The translations under genes were made by a program, and so were the position numbers. From assembly GCF_900168295.1 (NCBI RefSeq), contig NZ_FVZL01000001.1, positions 124,001 through 188,000 on the forward strand: DNA of 64,000 bases, read 5' to 3'. Position 1 is the first letter of the stretch. Every line of letters starts with the position of its first letter. The stretch comes from Arthrobacter sp. P2b (GTDB lineage Bacteria > Actinomycetota > Actinomycetes > Actinomycetales > Micrococcaceae). Shown piece after piece: positions 36,779 to 44,992 of the stretch. The notes beneath the pieces were generated by a model. That model did no database searches. It saw nothing but the letters and a program-made list of their open reading frames with translations, and was not told the origin of the DNA.

Positions 36779-36814
36779 ATGACTGAACAAACTATTTCCC
36801 GGAGGTGGTACTGA
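36779..36814 (+). CDS. Possible 11-codon coupled leader ORF
   Basis: ATG at 36779 has a strong CAGGAG seven bases upstream and encodes MTEQTISRRWY. Its TGA overlaps the ATG of the next gene as TGATG, and its codons CGG-AGG contain that gene's ribosome site. This fits a leader peptide whose translation opens or feeds the downstream start; it could also be a chance or relic reading frame. Confidence 0.45.
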   Translation: MTEQTISRRWY

Positions 36815-37962
36815 TGCGGTCAATGGTGTATCGCGGGCCCTACAAGGTCCGCGTGGAAGAAAAGGACATCCCTAAGATCGAGCATCCTAATGATGCGATC
36901 GTGCGGGTGACGAGGGCTGCGATCTGCGGCTCTGACCTGCACCTTTACCACGGCATGATGCCGGACACCCGGGTGGGAATGACTTTCGGGCACGAATTCA
37001 TCGGCGTGGTGCACGAGGTGGGCTCCTCGGTGCAGAACCTGGCTGTCGGGGACCGGGTGATGGTCCCGTTCAACATCTACTGCGGGTCCTGTTACTTCTG
37101 CGCCCGCGGCCTGTATTCGAACTGCCACAACGTGAACCCGAACGCGACGGCGGTGGGCGGCATCTACGGCTACTCCCACACCTGCGGAGGTTACGACGGC
37201 GGCCAGTCCGAGTACGTGCGGGTACCGTTCGCCGACGTCGGGCCAGGCTTGATCCCGGACTGGATGGACGAAGAGGACGCCGTCCTGCTCACCGATGCCC
37301 TGCCCACCGGCTACTTCGGCGCCCAACTCGGCGACATCGTCCAAGGCGACACGGTGGTGGTGTTCGGCGCCGGGCCAGTGGGCCTGTTCGCCGCCAAGTC
37401 CGCGTGGCTGATGGGCGCAGGCCGGGTGATTGTGGTCGACCACCTGGAGTATCGGCTCGAGAAGGCCCGCACCTTCGCCCACGCTGAAACGTACAACTTC
37501 GCGGAATACGACGACATTGTGGTGCACCTGAAGAAAGCCACTGACTACCTGGGCGCCGACGTCGTGATTGATGCGGTGGGGGCCGAGGCGGACGGCAACT
37601 TCCTGCAGCACGTCACCAGCAGCAAACTGAAACTCCAGGGCGGCTCCCCCATTGCCCTGAACTGGGCCATCGACTCCGTCCGCAAGGGCGGCACCGTGTC
37701 CGTGGTGGGCGCCTACGGCCCGATTTTCAGTGCCGTGAAATTCGGTGACGCCATGAACAAAGGATTGACGCTACGGATGAACCAGTGCCCGGTCAAACGG
37801 CAGTGGCCGCGGCTTTTCGAACACATCCGCAACGGGTACCTCAAGCCCAGCGACATCGTCACCCACCGCATCCCGTTGGAACACATCGCCGAGGGATACC
37901 ACATCTTCTCCGCGAAGCTCGATGAATGCATCAAGCCCCTCGTCATTCCCAGCGCGGCCTGA
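36814..37962 (+). CDS. Second zinc-dependent alcohol/formaldehyde dehydrogenase-like enzyme
   Basis: A 382-residue protein related to the preceding gene: ICGSDLHLYHG and FGHEFIG for the catalytic zinc, structural cysteines in CGSCYFCARGLYSNC, and VVVFGAGPVGLFAAKSA for NAD. ATG at 36814 is chosen for GGAGG 8 nt upstream; a GTG three codons earlier overlaps that site. The pair may have split substrates, for example formaldehyde and another aldehyde or alcohol. Probably one operon with the genes on either side. Confidence 0.87.
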   Translation: MRSMVYRGPYKVRVEEKDIPKIEHPNDAIVRVTRAAICGSDLHLYHGMMPDTRVGMTFGHEFIGVVHEVGSSVQNLAVGDRVMVPFNIYCGSCYFCARGLYSNCHNVNPNATAVGGIYGYSHTCGGYDGGQSEYVRVPFADVGPGLIPDWMDEEDAVLLTDALPTGYFGAQLGDIVQGDTVVVFGAGPVGLFAAKSAWLMGAGRVIVVDHLEYRLEKARTFAHAETYNFAEYDDIVVHLKKATDYLGADVVIDAVGAEADGNFLQHVTSSKLKLQGGSPIALNWAIDSVRKGGTVSVVGAYGPIFSAVKFGDAMNKGLTLRMNQCPVKRQWPRLFEHIRNGYLKPSDIVTHRIPLEHIAEGYHIFSAKLDECIKPLVIPSAA

Positions 37963-37976
37963 AAGGAAAAACCATC

Positions 37977-38570
37977 ATGGCTGAGATACCAACGCCCTAC
38001 ACCGCGGCCAAGCCGGCCCTGAAGGAGTCCGTGGAGGACCTGCGCGCCCGGATCCCGGGCTGGGGTGCGGACCTGGACCCGGCCGACAGGCCCTCCTACC
38101 CTCGCGAACAACCTGGCATCGAAACCGGCGCACATTGGGACTTCCCTGAGCGCCAGCCCGAGAAATGGCCCCGGGAACGGTCCGTCGAACACGCCTTCCT
38201 GACCCCCGTTTTCGGGACCTCCACCCCACCCAAGGGCGCGTCCGGGGCCATCCGGAAGTACGCCTACAAGTACAGCGAGGGCCGGGCAGCGCACTGGCTC
38301 CTGCTCGTCGCCGCAGACCGCGTGGACGCCACGGAACACCACGTGAAGTCCCTGGCGACGCTGCGCCCGGACAACCCCGTGACCGAAACCGGCGTGCTCA
38401 GCGAGTTCTCCAGCCACGGCATAAGCTCACGCTTCGGACAAAAGCGGGCCGACACCAACCACCAGTGGATCGACCCGATCATCGTGGCCGGCCCCTGGGT
38501 GCTGGCGGCTGTAGGGCTCGCAGCGGCCTATAGGACCTTGCGAAAGGAGCGCACAGAGCCTGACAACTGA
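37977..38570 (+). CDS. Conserved protein of unknown function with C-terminal membrane anchor
   Basis: A 197-residue protein starting MAEIPTPYTAAKPALKE after GAAAGGA, 14 nt beyond the dehydrogenase stop. The first two thirds are hydrophilic and proline-rich (SYPREQPGIETGAHWDFPERQPEKWPRERSVEH). A hydrophobic segment, DPIIVAGPWVLAAVGLAAAY near 170-190, followed by RTLRKER, suggests one C-terminal TM helix with a cytosolic or peripheral body. I do not recognise the family. Its operon position suggests work with the two zinc dehydrogenases, perhaps tethering them to the membrane; that is a guess. Confidence 0.72.
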   Translation: MAEIPTPYTAAKPALKESVEDLRARIPGWGADLDPADRPSYPREQPGIETGAHWDFPERQPEKWPRERSVEHAFLTPVFGTSTPPKGASGAIRKYAYKYSEGRAAHWLLLVAADRVDATEHHVKSLATLRPDNPVTETGVLSEFSSHGISSRFGQKRADTNHQWIDPIIVAGPWVLAAVGLAAAYRTLRKERTEPDN

Positions 38571-38587
38571 TCTGCCAGAACGGCGAA

Positions 38588-38622
38588 GGGTGTCACCAGC
38601 AAGGCATTTGCTGGTGACACCC
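38588..38622. terminator. Bidirectional hairpin terminator
   Basis: GGGTGTCACCAGCAA and TTGCTGGTGACACCC form a perfect 15-bp stem with a 5-nt loop, between convergent genes ending at 38570 (+) and 38628 (-). Confidence 0.8.
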
Positions 38623-38627
38623 GCACG

Positions 38628-39269
38628 TCATCCTTGGCCGAGGTTCGTGACCAAGTTGATGGAGACCGCGATCAGGACTGTGCCGAAGAAATACGACAGC
38701 AGAGCGTGAAGAAGAGCTTTGCGTCGGACCTCAGTATTGATGGGCTCGATCTCAGGCCCGGCGTACGACATCCCCACGGTGAAGGCGAAGTAGGCGAAGT
38801 CGCTGTAGGTAGGCTGCTTCTCCTGCTTGACGTCGAACCCGTCGTCGGGGTGATCCAGGAAGTACATGCGGGCGTACTTCAAGGCATAGACGGTGTTGAC
38901 GAGCGCCCAGGCAACTATCGTGCCGAGGACACCCAGGATGACCAATGCCACCGAGGTGGGATCTTCGCTCCGGTCGCTGGACTGGATTAATGCGACCACC
39001 ACGGCCGCGATGCTCGCGAGACAAGCCGTGACGATCGCGTTGTCGGTCACACGGGAGGCGGACTCCTCGCGTGCGAGGCGTTCAGTCCCCGATGGATCCT
39101 TTCGCCAGCAGATCCGCCACACCCATGCCAGAGCGGTGACGCCGGCGGTGCACCACCCGGCCAGGGGGCCAAGGGAAGGTTCTACGGCTACCGCTGCGAC
39201 GGTGCCGGCCACTGCCCCGGCTGCAACGCAGACAAGAGCACGGCGAGCTGACAGGATCCGACCGTTCAT
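38628..39269 (-). CDS. DUF1345 family membrane protein
   Basis: A 213-residue protein with about five hydrophobic segments and the family pattern ALVNTVYALKYARMYF...PTYSDFAYFAFTVGMSYAGPEI near its C-terminal third, typical of DUF1345. Function unknown; an inner-membrane location is clear. ATG at 39269 follows GAGGAG at 5 nt; an upstream GTG-like extension to 39338 has no support. No operon partner. Confidence 0.86.
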   Translation of the reverse strand: MNGRILSARRALVCVAAGAVAGTVAAVAVEPSLGPLAGWCTAGVTALAWVWRICWRKDPSGTERLAREESASRVTDNAIVTACLASIAAVVVALIQSSDRSEDPTSVALVILGVLGTIVAWALVNTVYALKYARMYFLDHPDDGFDVKQEKQPTYSDFAYFAFTVGMSYAGPEIEPINTEVRRKALLHALLSYFFGTVLIAVSINLVTNLGQG

Positions 39270-39395
39270 GGATGCTCCTCGAAGGGACGTTGCGGGCCAT
39301 GCCCTGGCCTCAGCGCTGCTCAAGCCGGCAGGGTTCAATCCTCACATCCGTCCAGTGTGCGCAGCGGTGGACGCGCGCGCAAGGGTTTTTTGTTG

Positions 39396-40475
39396 CTACG
39401 TCTCCTGTGACGTGCGGGGTGTGGCGCGGGTGGAGCTGTTGCGTACAACAAGTGTGGGTGCGATGGGAGTACGGTCTACCTCCTGCCCCTCCATGGCACC
39501 GATAAGCACCTCCATGCTCATCAGCGCCAATGCAGTGAAATCCTGGCGCACGGTGGTCAGGGGCGGCAGGAAATAGTCGGAACCTTCGATGTCGTCGAAG
39601 CCGACAATACTCACGTCGTCCGGGACGCGGACCCCATTTTCGGCAAACGCGCGAATAAGCCCGAGGGCAGTGTGGTCGCTGGCCGCGAAGATCGCCTGGG
39701 GGACCCTGTCTTCGCGGACCAGCTTCAGGCCCGTTTCGTAGGCCCATCGGGGGCTCCAGTCGCCCTCGAGGCAGAGCCCGGGCGAAAGGCCCGCGTCACG
39801 AAGCGCGGCCTCCCAGCCGCGCTTGCGCACCCGTCCGTCGAACCAGTCCATGGAGCCGGCGATGTGGGCGATGTCTGTGTGGCCCAGGTCGATGAGGTGT
39901 TGGGTGGCCAGCCGTGCTCCGAGCTCCTGGTTTTCAGAGTATGTGAACACGTTGGGGGTGGATGATGCACCTGCGGCAATCATCTCCACGGGCACCCGGC
40001 ATGATGCATTCCAGACTGCTGCCGCCATATCCACCACTGGTGCGATGACGATGATTCCACCCACGCCGACGTCATCGAGGGTGTCCAGGGCGGGCTGCAC
40101 AGACTCTGCGTAGGGCTGCTCCACACTGATGACGGTTGTGGCGTAGCCCTTCTTCCGCGCCACGTTCTCAAGGGCCATGAGTGTCCCGACAGGACCGAAC
40201 CGAGGGGAGCCGTCGGACAGTATCCCGATGGAGGTGGACCGGCTGGTGACCAGCGCGGTGGCCGCCCTGTTCCGGCGGTACCCAATGTCCTTGATGACGT
40301 CCAAAACGCGCTGCCGGGTTGCGGCACTGACGTCCGGTGCATCGTTCAGGACCCGTGAGACAGTGCCAAACGAGACTCCGGCGAGTTGGGCGACATCGTT
40401 GATGGTTGGCTTCCGCCGCGGCGGGGCGTCCGAAAGCCGCCCTTTCGCCCCGCGTGGGATTGCAGCGTCTGCCAT
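39396..40475 (-). CDS. LacI-family repressor (LacI-3) of the third sugar module
   Basis: A 359-residue regulator with helix-turn-helix TINDVAQLAGVSFGTVSRVLND and effector domain (SIGILSDGSPRFGPVG, SIVGFDDIEGSDYFLP). ATG at 40475 follows CAGGAGAG. It is divergent from the unknown lead gene and importer operon, and three CGTAAACGTTTACG-like sites lie in the gap, so it likely represses both directions. Effector unknown, presumably the imported sugar or a derivative. Confidence 0.92.
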   Translation of the reverse strand: MADAAIPRGAKGRLSDAPPRRKPTINDVAQLAGVSFGTVSRVLNDAPDVSAATRQRVLDVIKDIGYRRNRAATALVTSRSTSIGILSDGSPRFGPVGTLMALENVARKKGYATTVISVEQPYAESVQPALDTLDDVGVGGIIVIAPVVDMAAAVWNASCRVPVEMIAAGASSTPNVFTYSENQELGARLATQHLIDLGHTDIAHIAGSMDWFDGRVRKRGWEAALRDAGLSPGLCLEGDWSPRWAYETGLKLVREDRVPQAIFAASDHTALGLIRAFAENGVRVPDDVSIVGFDDIEGSDYFLPPLTTVRQDFTALALMSMEVLIGAMEGQEVDRTPIAPTLVVRNSSTRATPRTSQET

Positions 40476-40603
40476 GGTCTCTCCTGTCTCGCGTCGCCAG
40501 TACCGACGCCGGCGCCGGTACGGCGTGCCTGTCAATCCTATGTCGACGCCGGTCCTGCCCATTGCTCCTCCGTCGTGCTGCTGTGAGGTTTGACACTTCA
40601 TTC

Positions 40604-40660
40604 CGTAAACGTTTACGATCGTCTCCGTAAACGTTCACGGTAGCCGCGTTAGCGTTTACG
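40604..40660. promoter_or_regulatory. Three tandem LacI-3 operators
   Basis: CGTAAACGTTTACG at 40604-40617 is a perfect 14-bp palindrome. CCGTAAACGTTCACGG at 40625-40640 and CGTTAGCGTTTACG at 40647-40660 are variants. Centre spacings are about 22 and 21 nt, two helical turns, which puts all three on the same face of the DNA. Confidence 0.8.
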
Positions 40661-40693
40661 GAAGCGAAAACATTCAATGAGGAAGGAGCGGAA

Positions 40694-41176
40694 ATGCCTG
40701 GCACCGTTGCAGATGCACTTGCGCTCGATTCCTGTTTCAGGCTTCGAAATATTCACTGGGGGCAGTGGGCAAATCTGGCATTGCTCCTCACTGATGAAGC
40801 AGTCGATGATCTCGCGGCAGCCGTCCGGGCCTTCGTCACCGCTGGCTCCTCGGCCGTTGTCTGCATCTTCGATGACAACGTCCTTTGGGCCAGCATGGTC
40901 ATCACCGTTGACACGTCGGGTGGAGGCGCATCTGTGTCCACGCTGGACGGCCCGGCTGCCGAAGCTGGCAGTGACATGACTAAAGCGGCAGGCGAAGCAG
41001 TGAGATGGGTGCAAGCCCACTATGGGCCGTGCTCCCTGGGCTTCTTCGTCAATAAAGAGCATGCACAGGCCATCCTGTGCGCTTCGGACAAGGCCGGCGC
41101 TATCCGTTCAGCCTCGGCCGCCGCTGGTCTCGTCCTGTCGCCGATTCCCCCGGCGCTGGCCATAGCCCTCGCCTGA
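40694..41176 (+). CDS. Unknown 160-residue protein, first gene of the third sugar operon
   Basis: The ATG is preceded by AGGAAGGAG. The protein starts MPGTVADALALDSCFRLRNIHWGQ; it has no signal peptide or clear TM helix, but the C-terminal ~30 residues are rich in Ala/Leu/Pro. Moderate hydrophobic strands alternate with helices (SSAVVCIFDDNVLWASMVITVD; MTKAAGEAVRWVQAHYG; SLGFFVNKEHAQAIL), suggesting a small alpha/beta or roadblock-like fold. I do not recognise it. The pattern AIL-CASDKAGAIRSASAAAGLVLSPIPP resembles no enzyme motif I know. Its place under LacI-3, ahead of the binding protein, ties it to uptake or first use of the sugar. Confidence 0.75.
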   Translation: MPGTVADALALDSCFRLRNIHWGQWANLALLLTDEAVDDLAAAVRAFVTAGSSAVVCIFDDNVLWASMVITVDTSGGGASVSTLDGPAAEAGSDMTKAAGEAVRWVQAHYGPCSLGFFVNKEHAQAILCASDKAGAIRSASAAAGLVLSPIPPALAIALA

Positions 41177-41217
41177 TCTACCCCAACCATCCATCCACCT
41201 CAAAGCACTGGAGAACA

Positions 41218-42378
41218 ATGATGATCCGCAGGCTTCCCCTCATGGCCGTGGCAGCAGTCCTGTCACTTTCGGTCGCCTCCTGCAGCAGCTCCACAACGGC
41301 TAGCTCGAACGCTCCTGACGCCGGTATCTCCGAAAAGGCTCAACAAGCCCTCGACAAGATCACGGGACAGGTCCTGAGCAAGGGCCCCAACGGCGAAACG
41401 CCCTCCCCCGCGTCCGTTGCAGACCTGACGCCTGAAGAGATCGAGAAGGTCAAAGGACTCAACGCCACAGCAGCAATTGTGATGCACTACGGCGGCAACG
41501 ACTGGGCCACCGCCCAAGTCAACGGACTCAAGAGCGAATTCGAAAAGCTGGGCATCAAGGTCATCGCCACGACCGATGCGAACTTCAAGCCGGACAAGCA
41601 GGTCTCCGACCTCGAGACCGTGATGACACAGGACCCGGACATCATCGTGTCCATCCCCACGGATCCCGTTGCCACCGCCTCCGCCTACAAGAAGGCCGCT
41701 GCTGCCGGCACGAAGCTCATCTTCATGGACAACGTTCCCCAGGGCTTGACCGCCGGCCAGGACTACGTCTCCGTTGTCTCTGCCGACAACTATGGCAACG
41801 GCGTCGTCTCCGCCCACCAGATGGCCAAAGCGCTCGGCGGCAAGGGAAAGATCGGCCTTGTCTTCCACCAGGCCGACTTTTTTGTGACCAAGCAGCGGCA
41901 CGAAGGCTTCAAGGACACCATCACCAAGGAATACCCGGAGATCCAGATAGTGGAGGAAAAGGGCATCGCCGGCCCGGACTTCGCTGGAGACGCCCAGGCT
42001 GCGGCCAACGCCATGATCAGCAAGTACCCCGATCTCGCCGGCATCTGGGCGGTATGGGACGTCCCGGCAGAAGGTGTCATGGCAGCAGCCCGTGCCTCCG
42101 GCCGGAAGGATTTGAAGATCGCCACAGAGGACCTCGGCAAAAACGTTGCCATCGCCCTGGCCAAGGACGAGCTCGTCGTCGGCCTCGGAGCGCAGGTTCC
42201 CTTCGACCAGGGTGTTACTGAAGCACGGCTGGGCGCAGGCGCCCTGCTCGGTAAGGAAGCGCCGGCCTACGTGGCGTTGAGCGCCCTCCCGGTTGACCAC
42301 TCAAACGTCCTGGAGGCCTGGAAGCAGGTTTACCACGAGGACGCCCCGAAGGACATCCAAGAGTCCTACAAGCAGTAG
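41218..42378 (+). CDS. Sugar-binding lipoprotein of the third ABC importer
   Basis: A 386-residue lipoprotein with signal and lipobox LSVASCSSS, then a ~60-residue helical insert (ISEKAQQALDKITGQV...TPEEIEKVKGLNA) before the periplasmic fold begins at AAIVMHYGGNDW. Tandem ATGs at 41218/41221 follow CTGGAGA. The fold continues with DPDIIVSIPTDPVATASAYKKAA. It precedes an ATPase and permease in the usual CUT2 order and is probably the most abundant product because a hairpin follows its stop. Ligand unknown. Confidence 0.88.
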   Translation: MMIRRLPLMAVAAVLSLSVASCSSSTTASSNAPDAGISEKAQQALDKITGQVLSKGPNGETPSPASVADLTPEEIEKVKGLNATAAIVMHYGGNDWATAQVNGLKSEFEKLGIKVIATTDANFKPDKQVSDLETVMTQDPDIIVSIPTDPVATASAYKKAAAAGTKLIFMDNVPQGLTAGQDYVSVVSADNYGNGVVSAHQMAKALGGKGKIGLVFHQADFFVTKQRHEGFKDTITKEYPEIQIVEEKGIAGPDFAGDAQAAANAMISKYPDLAGIWAVWDVPAEGVMAAARASGRKDLKIATEDLGKNVAIALAKDELVVGLGAQVPFDQGVTEARLGAGALLGKEAPAYVALSALPVDHSNVLEAWKQVYHEDAPKDIQESYKQ

Positions 42379-42388
42379 CCAGACCCGA

Positions 42389-42415
42389 CGGTGCGGGGGC
42401 CCCACCCCCGCACCG
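42389..42415 (+). promoter_or_regulatory. Intercistronic hairpin after the third binding-protein gene
   Basis: CGGTGCGGGGG and CCCCCGCACCG form a perfect 11-bp GC-rich stem with a 5-nt loop, 10 nt after the stop and 17 nt before the ATPase start. No T run follows. Confidence 0.68.
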
Positions 42416-42431
42416 CGCCGAAAGGGCAACA

Positions 42432-43937
42432 ATGAACACCGCAGACAATGTCGTCGAGATGCGCTCGATTTCCAAGGGCTTCAATGGCGTTTCCGTGCTG
42501 AAGGATGTCAGCTTCGACGTCCGCCACGGCGAGGTCCACGCGCTGGCAGGCGGTAACGGTGCCGGGAAGTCCACGCTCATGAAGATCCTCCAGGGCGTCT
42601 ACCAGACAGACGCCGGCGAGATCCTCATCGGAGGCAAACCTGCCTCCATCAACTCGATCCAGGACGCGAAGGCGGCCGGGATCGGCATGGTCTTCCAGGA
42701 ATTCAGCCTCGTGCCGAGCCTGACCGTTGCGCAGAACATCTTCCTCGCCGCTGAACCGCTCGGCCCGGGCGGGCTCATCGACGACCGAACCGCGGTGAAG
42801 CGGGCCAAGGAGGTCTTCGCCGAAATGGAGGTCGACGTCGACGCCCGGGCAGAGGTTTCACGGCTCGGCACCGCTTACTGGCAGCTGACGGAAATCGCCA
42901 AGGCCCTCGCACAGGACGCAACTGTGCTGATTATGGACGAACCGACCGCCAGCCTGGCGCGGCACGAGTCCGAGGCCCTCTTCGAACTGATTGACCGCCT
43001 TAAGCAACGTGGCATCTCCATCATTTACATCTCGCACCGCATGGACGAGGTGTACCGGCTCGCAGATCGCATCACCATCCTCCGCGACGGCCGCCACCTC
43101 CTCACGGAGCCGCTCACTGACGTCACTCCCGAGCAGATCGTGGAAGGGATCGTCGGGAAGAAAATCGAGGGCCAGCTTTCGTACCGTGCCCGTCAGGTGG
43201 CCCAGGACGCGGCACCCCTGCTCGAGGTCCGCGGGCTGAATGCCGGCCACCGGGTCCGGGACGTGTCCTTCGCACTCCGGCCCGGCGAAATCCTCGGCCT
43301 GGCAGGACTCATGGGCAGCGGACGCACCGAGCTAGCGCGGGCACTCTTCGGCATTGACAAGGTGGACAGCGGAGAGGTCCTGCTTCGCGGCAAGAAGGTC
43401 AACCTTGCAACTCCGCAGCAGGCCATCAACGCCGGCGTCGCCCTCATCCCGGAGGACCGCAGGGACCAGGGCCTGGTCCTCGAGCACTCCGTCCAGGACA
43501 ACCTGCTGCTGCCGCTGCTTGGACAGATTCAGCGCGGACCCCTCCTGGACGGCACCAAAGGCAAGGAATTGTCCTCGTCGCTGATCAAGAGGTTCGCAGT
43601 AAAGGTAGCCCACCCCCACCGGCCGGTGCGGCTGCTCTCCGGCGGCAACCAGCAGAAGGTGGTCATCGCCAAGTGGCTGGGCACCGATCCGGACATCCTG
43701 ATCCTGGACGAGCCAACGGCCGGCGTCGACATCGGCACCAAAAGCGAAATTTTGGACATGATCCGTGAGCTGGCCAATGCCGGCAAGGCCGTCATCGTCA
43801 TCTCCTCCGAGTATCCCGAACTACTCGCGGTCAGCGACCGCGTCCTCGTCCTCAAGGACGGCTCCATCATCCGCGACATCCCCCGCAGCGAGATCGCTGA
43901 CGAGGAATATCTCCAACTTGCAGTCCAGGGAGTCTGA
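42432..43937 (+). CDS. Sugar ABC importer ATPase, double-domain RbsA/MglA type (third importer)
   Basis: A 501-residue protein with two nucleotide-binding domains: GGNGAGKSTLM and VLIMDEPTASL in the first, LAGLMGSGRTEL, LLSGGNQQKVVIAKWL and LILDEPTAGVDIGTK in the second. The first signature region is degenerate, as is normal in the family. CGAAAGG lies upstream of the ATG. It energises uptake of the sugar recognised by the preceding binding protein. Confidence 0.92.
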   Translation: MNTADNVVEMRSISKGFNGVSVLKDVSFDVRHGEVHALAGGNGAGKSTLMKILQGVYQTDAGEILIGGKPASINSIQDAKAAGIGMVFQEFSLVPSLTVAQNIFLAAEPLGPGGLIDDRTAVKRAKEVFAEMEVDVDARAEVSRLGTAYWQLTEIAKALAQDATVLIMDEPTASLARHESEALFELIDRLKQRGISIIYISHRMDEVYRLADRITILRDGRHLLTEPLTDVTPEQIVEGIVGKKIEGQLSYRARQVAQDAAPLLEVRGLNAGHRVRDVSFALRPGEILGLAGLMGSGRTELARALFGIDKVDSGEVLLRGKKVNLATPQQAINAGVALIPEDRRDQGLVLEHSVQDNLLLPLLGQIQRGPLLDGTKGKELSSSLIKRFAVKVAHPHRPVRLLSGGNQQKVVIAKWLGTDPDILILDEPTAGVDIGTKSEILDMIRELANAGKAVIVISSEYPELLAVSDRVLVLKDGSIIRDIPRSEIADEEYLQLAVQGV

Positions 43938-43940
43938 ACA

Positions 43941-44930
43941 GTGAGCAAGGCAAACACCATCGCGCCCCGGGACACCACCGCGGCACCCCGTCAATTTGGC
44001 ACCATCCTGAAAGAACTCGACTGGCGCCGCTACGTCATCTACATCGGCTTCGTGGTCGTCTTCCTTTTCTTCGCCGTTCTGCTGCGCGACCAGGGCTTCC
44101 TGTCGCCGAACAACCTGCTGAACATCTTCCGGCAGACTGCCACCATCACCGTCATAGCAGTAGGCATGACATACGTGATCGCATGCGCTGAAATCGACCT
44201 GAGCGTCGGATCCGTAGCCGGCCTCTCCAGTGTCTGCACCGCCATGGCCCTCTCCCAGTGGGGCCTGATCCCCGGCATCCTTGCCGGCCTCGCCGTCGGG
44301 CTCGTGGTCGGATCGGTCAACGGCGCCCTGGTGAGCCTCCTCGGAATCCCCTCCTTCCTGGTGACCCTCGGCATGCTGGGAATAGCCGTTGGCGTTGCCC
44401 AGTGGATTACCGCCTCGGCGCCCCAGCCGATTCTGAACGACACCTTCAACACGCTGTTCGGATCGGGGAACTTCGGTCCAATTCCGGGCCTGGTGGTCTG
44501 GAGCGCCATCTTCGTTGCCATCGGCGCCGTCGTACTGAACCGCACCCGGTTCGGCCGGCAGGTCCTCGCCACAGGCGGCAACCGCAACGCGGCAGAGTTC
44601 ACCGGCATCAACACCAAGCGGATCAAATTCCAGGTGCTCCTCATCTCGGGCATGGTGGCGAGCGTCGCCGGCATGCTGTACGCCGGCCGCCTCGAGTCGG
44701 GCCGATTCCAATGGGGAGCAGGCGACGAACTCTCCGCCATCGCCGCAGTCATTTTGGGTGGAACCAGCCTCTTTGGCGGATTCGGCTCAATCGTCGGAAC
44801 TCTCTTCGGGGCCCTGCTGATTGGCCTGATCAACAACGGACTGATCCTGGCCGGGCTCGACAGCAGCCAGCAGCAGGTGGTCCGCGGCGTCATCATCATT
44901 CTCGCCGTCGCGCTCGCCCGGAAGAAGTAA
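43941..44930 (+). CDS. Sugar ABC importer permease, RbsC type (third importer)
   Basis: A 329-residue CUT2 permease with CAEIDLSVGSVAGLSSV and ELSAIAAVILGGTSLFGGFGSIVGT. GTG start 3 nt after the ATPase stop, with CAGGGAG inside the end of that gene, so translation is coupled. About ten TM segments. It completes the importer of the LacI-3 module. Confidence 0.91.
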   Translation: MSKANTIAPRDTTAAPRQFGTILKELDWRRYVIYIGFVVVFLFFAVLLRDQGFLSPNNLLNIFRQTATITVIAVGMTYVIACAEIDLSVGSVAGLSSVCTAMALSQWGLIPGILAGLAVGLVVGSVNGALVSLLGIPSFLVTLGMLGIAVGVAQWITASAPQPILNDTFNTLFGSGNFGPIPGLVVWSAIFVAIGAVVLNRTRFGRQVLATGGNRNAAEFTGINTKRIKFQVLLISGMVASVAGMLYAGRLESGRFQWGAGDELSAIAAVILGGTSLFGGFGSIVGTLFGALLIGLINNGLILAGLDSSQQQVVRGVIIILAVALARKK

Positions 44931-44992
44931 ACAATGCCGGTGATTCCGGCACGCAACTCGCAGTCCATCCCCGCAGTCGAAAGGCACAAACA

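Noticed and set aside
44258-44992. Upstream extension of the isomerase/epimerase frame through the permease
   Set aside because: The translation is Arg/Pro-rich and non-family; the ATG at 44993 with a ribosome site starts a complete barrel protein.
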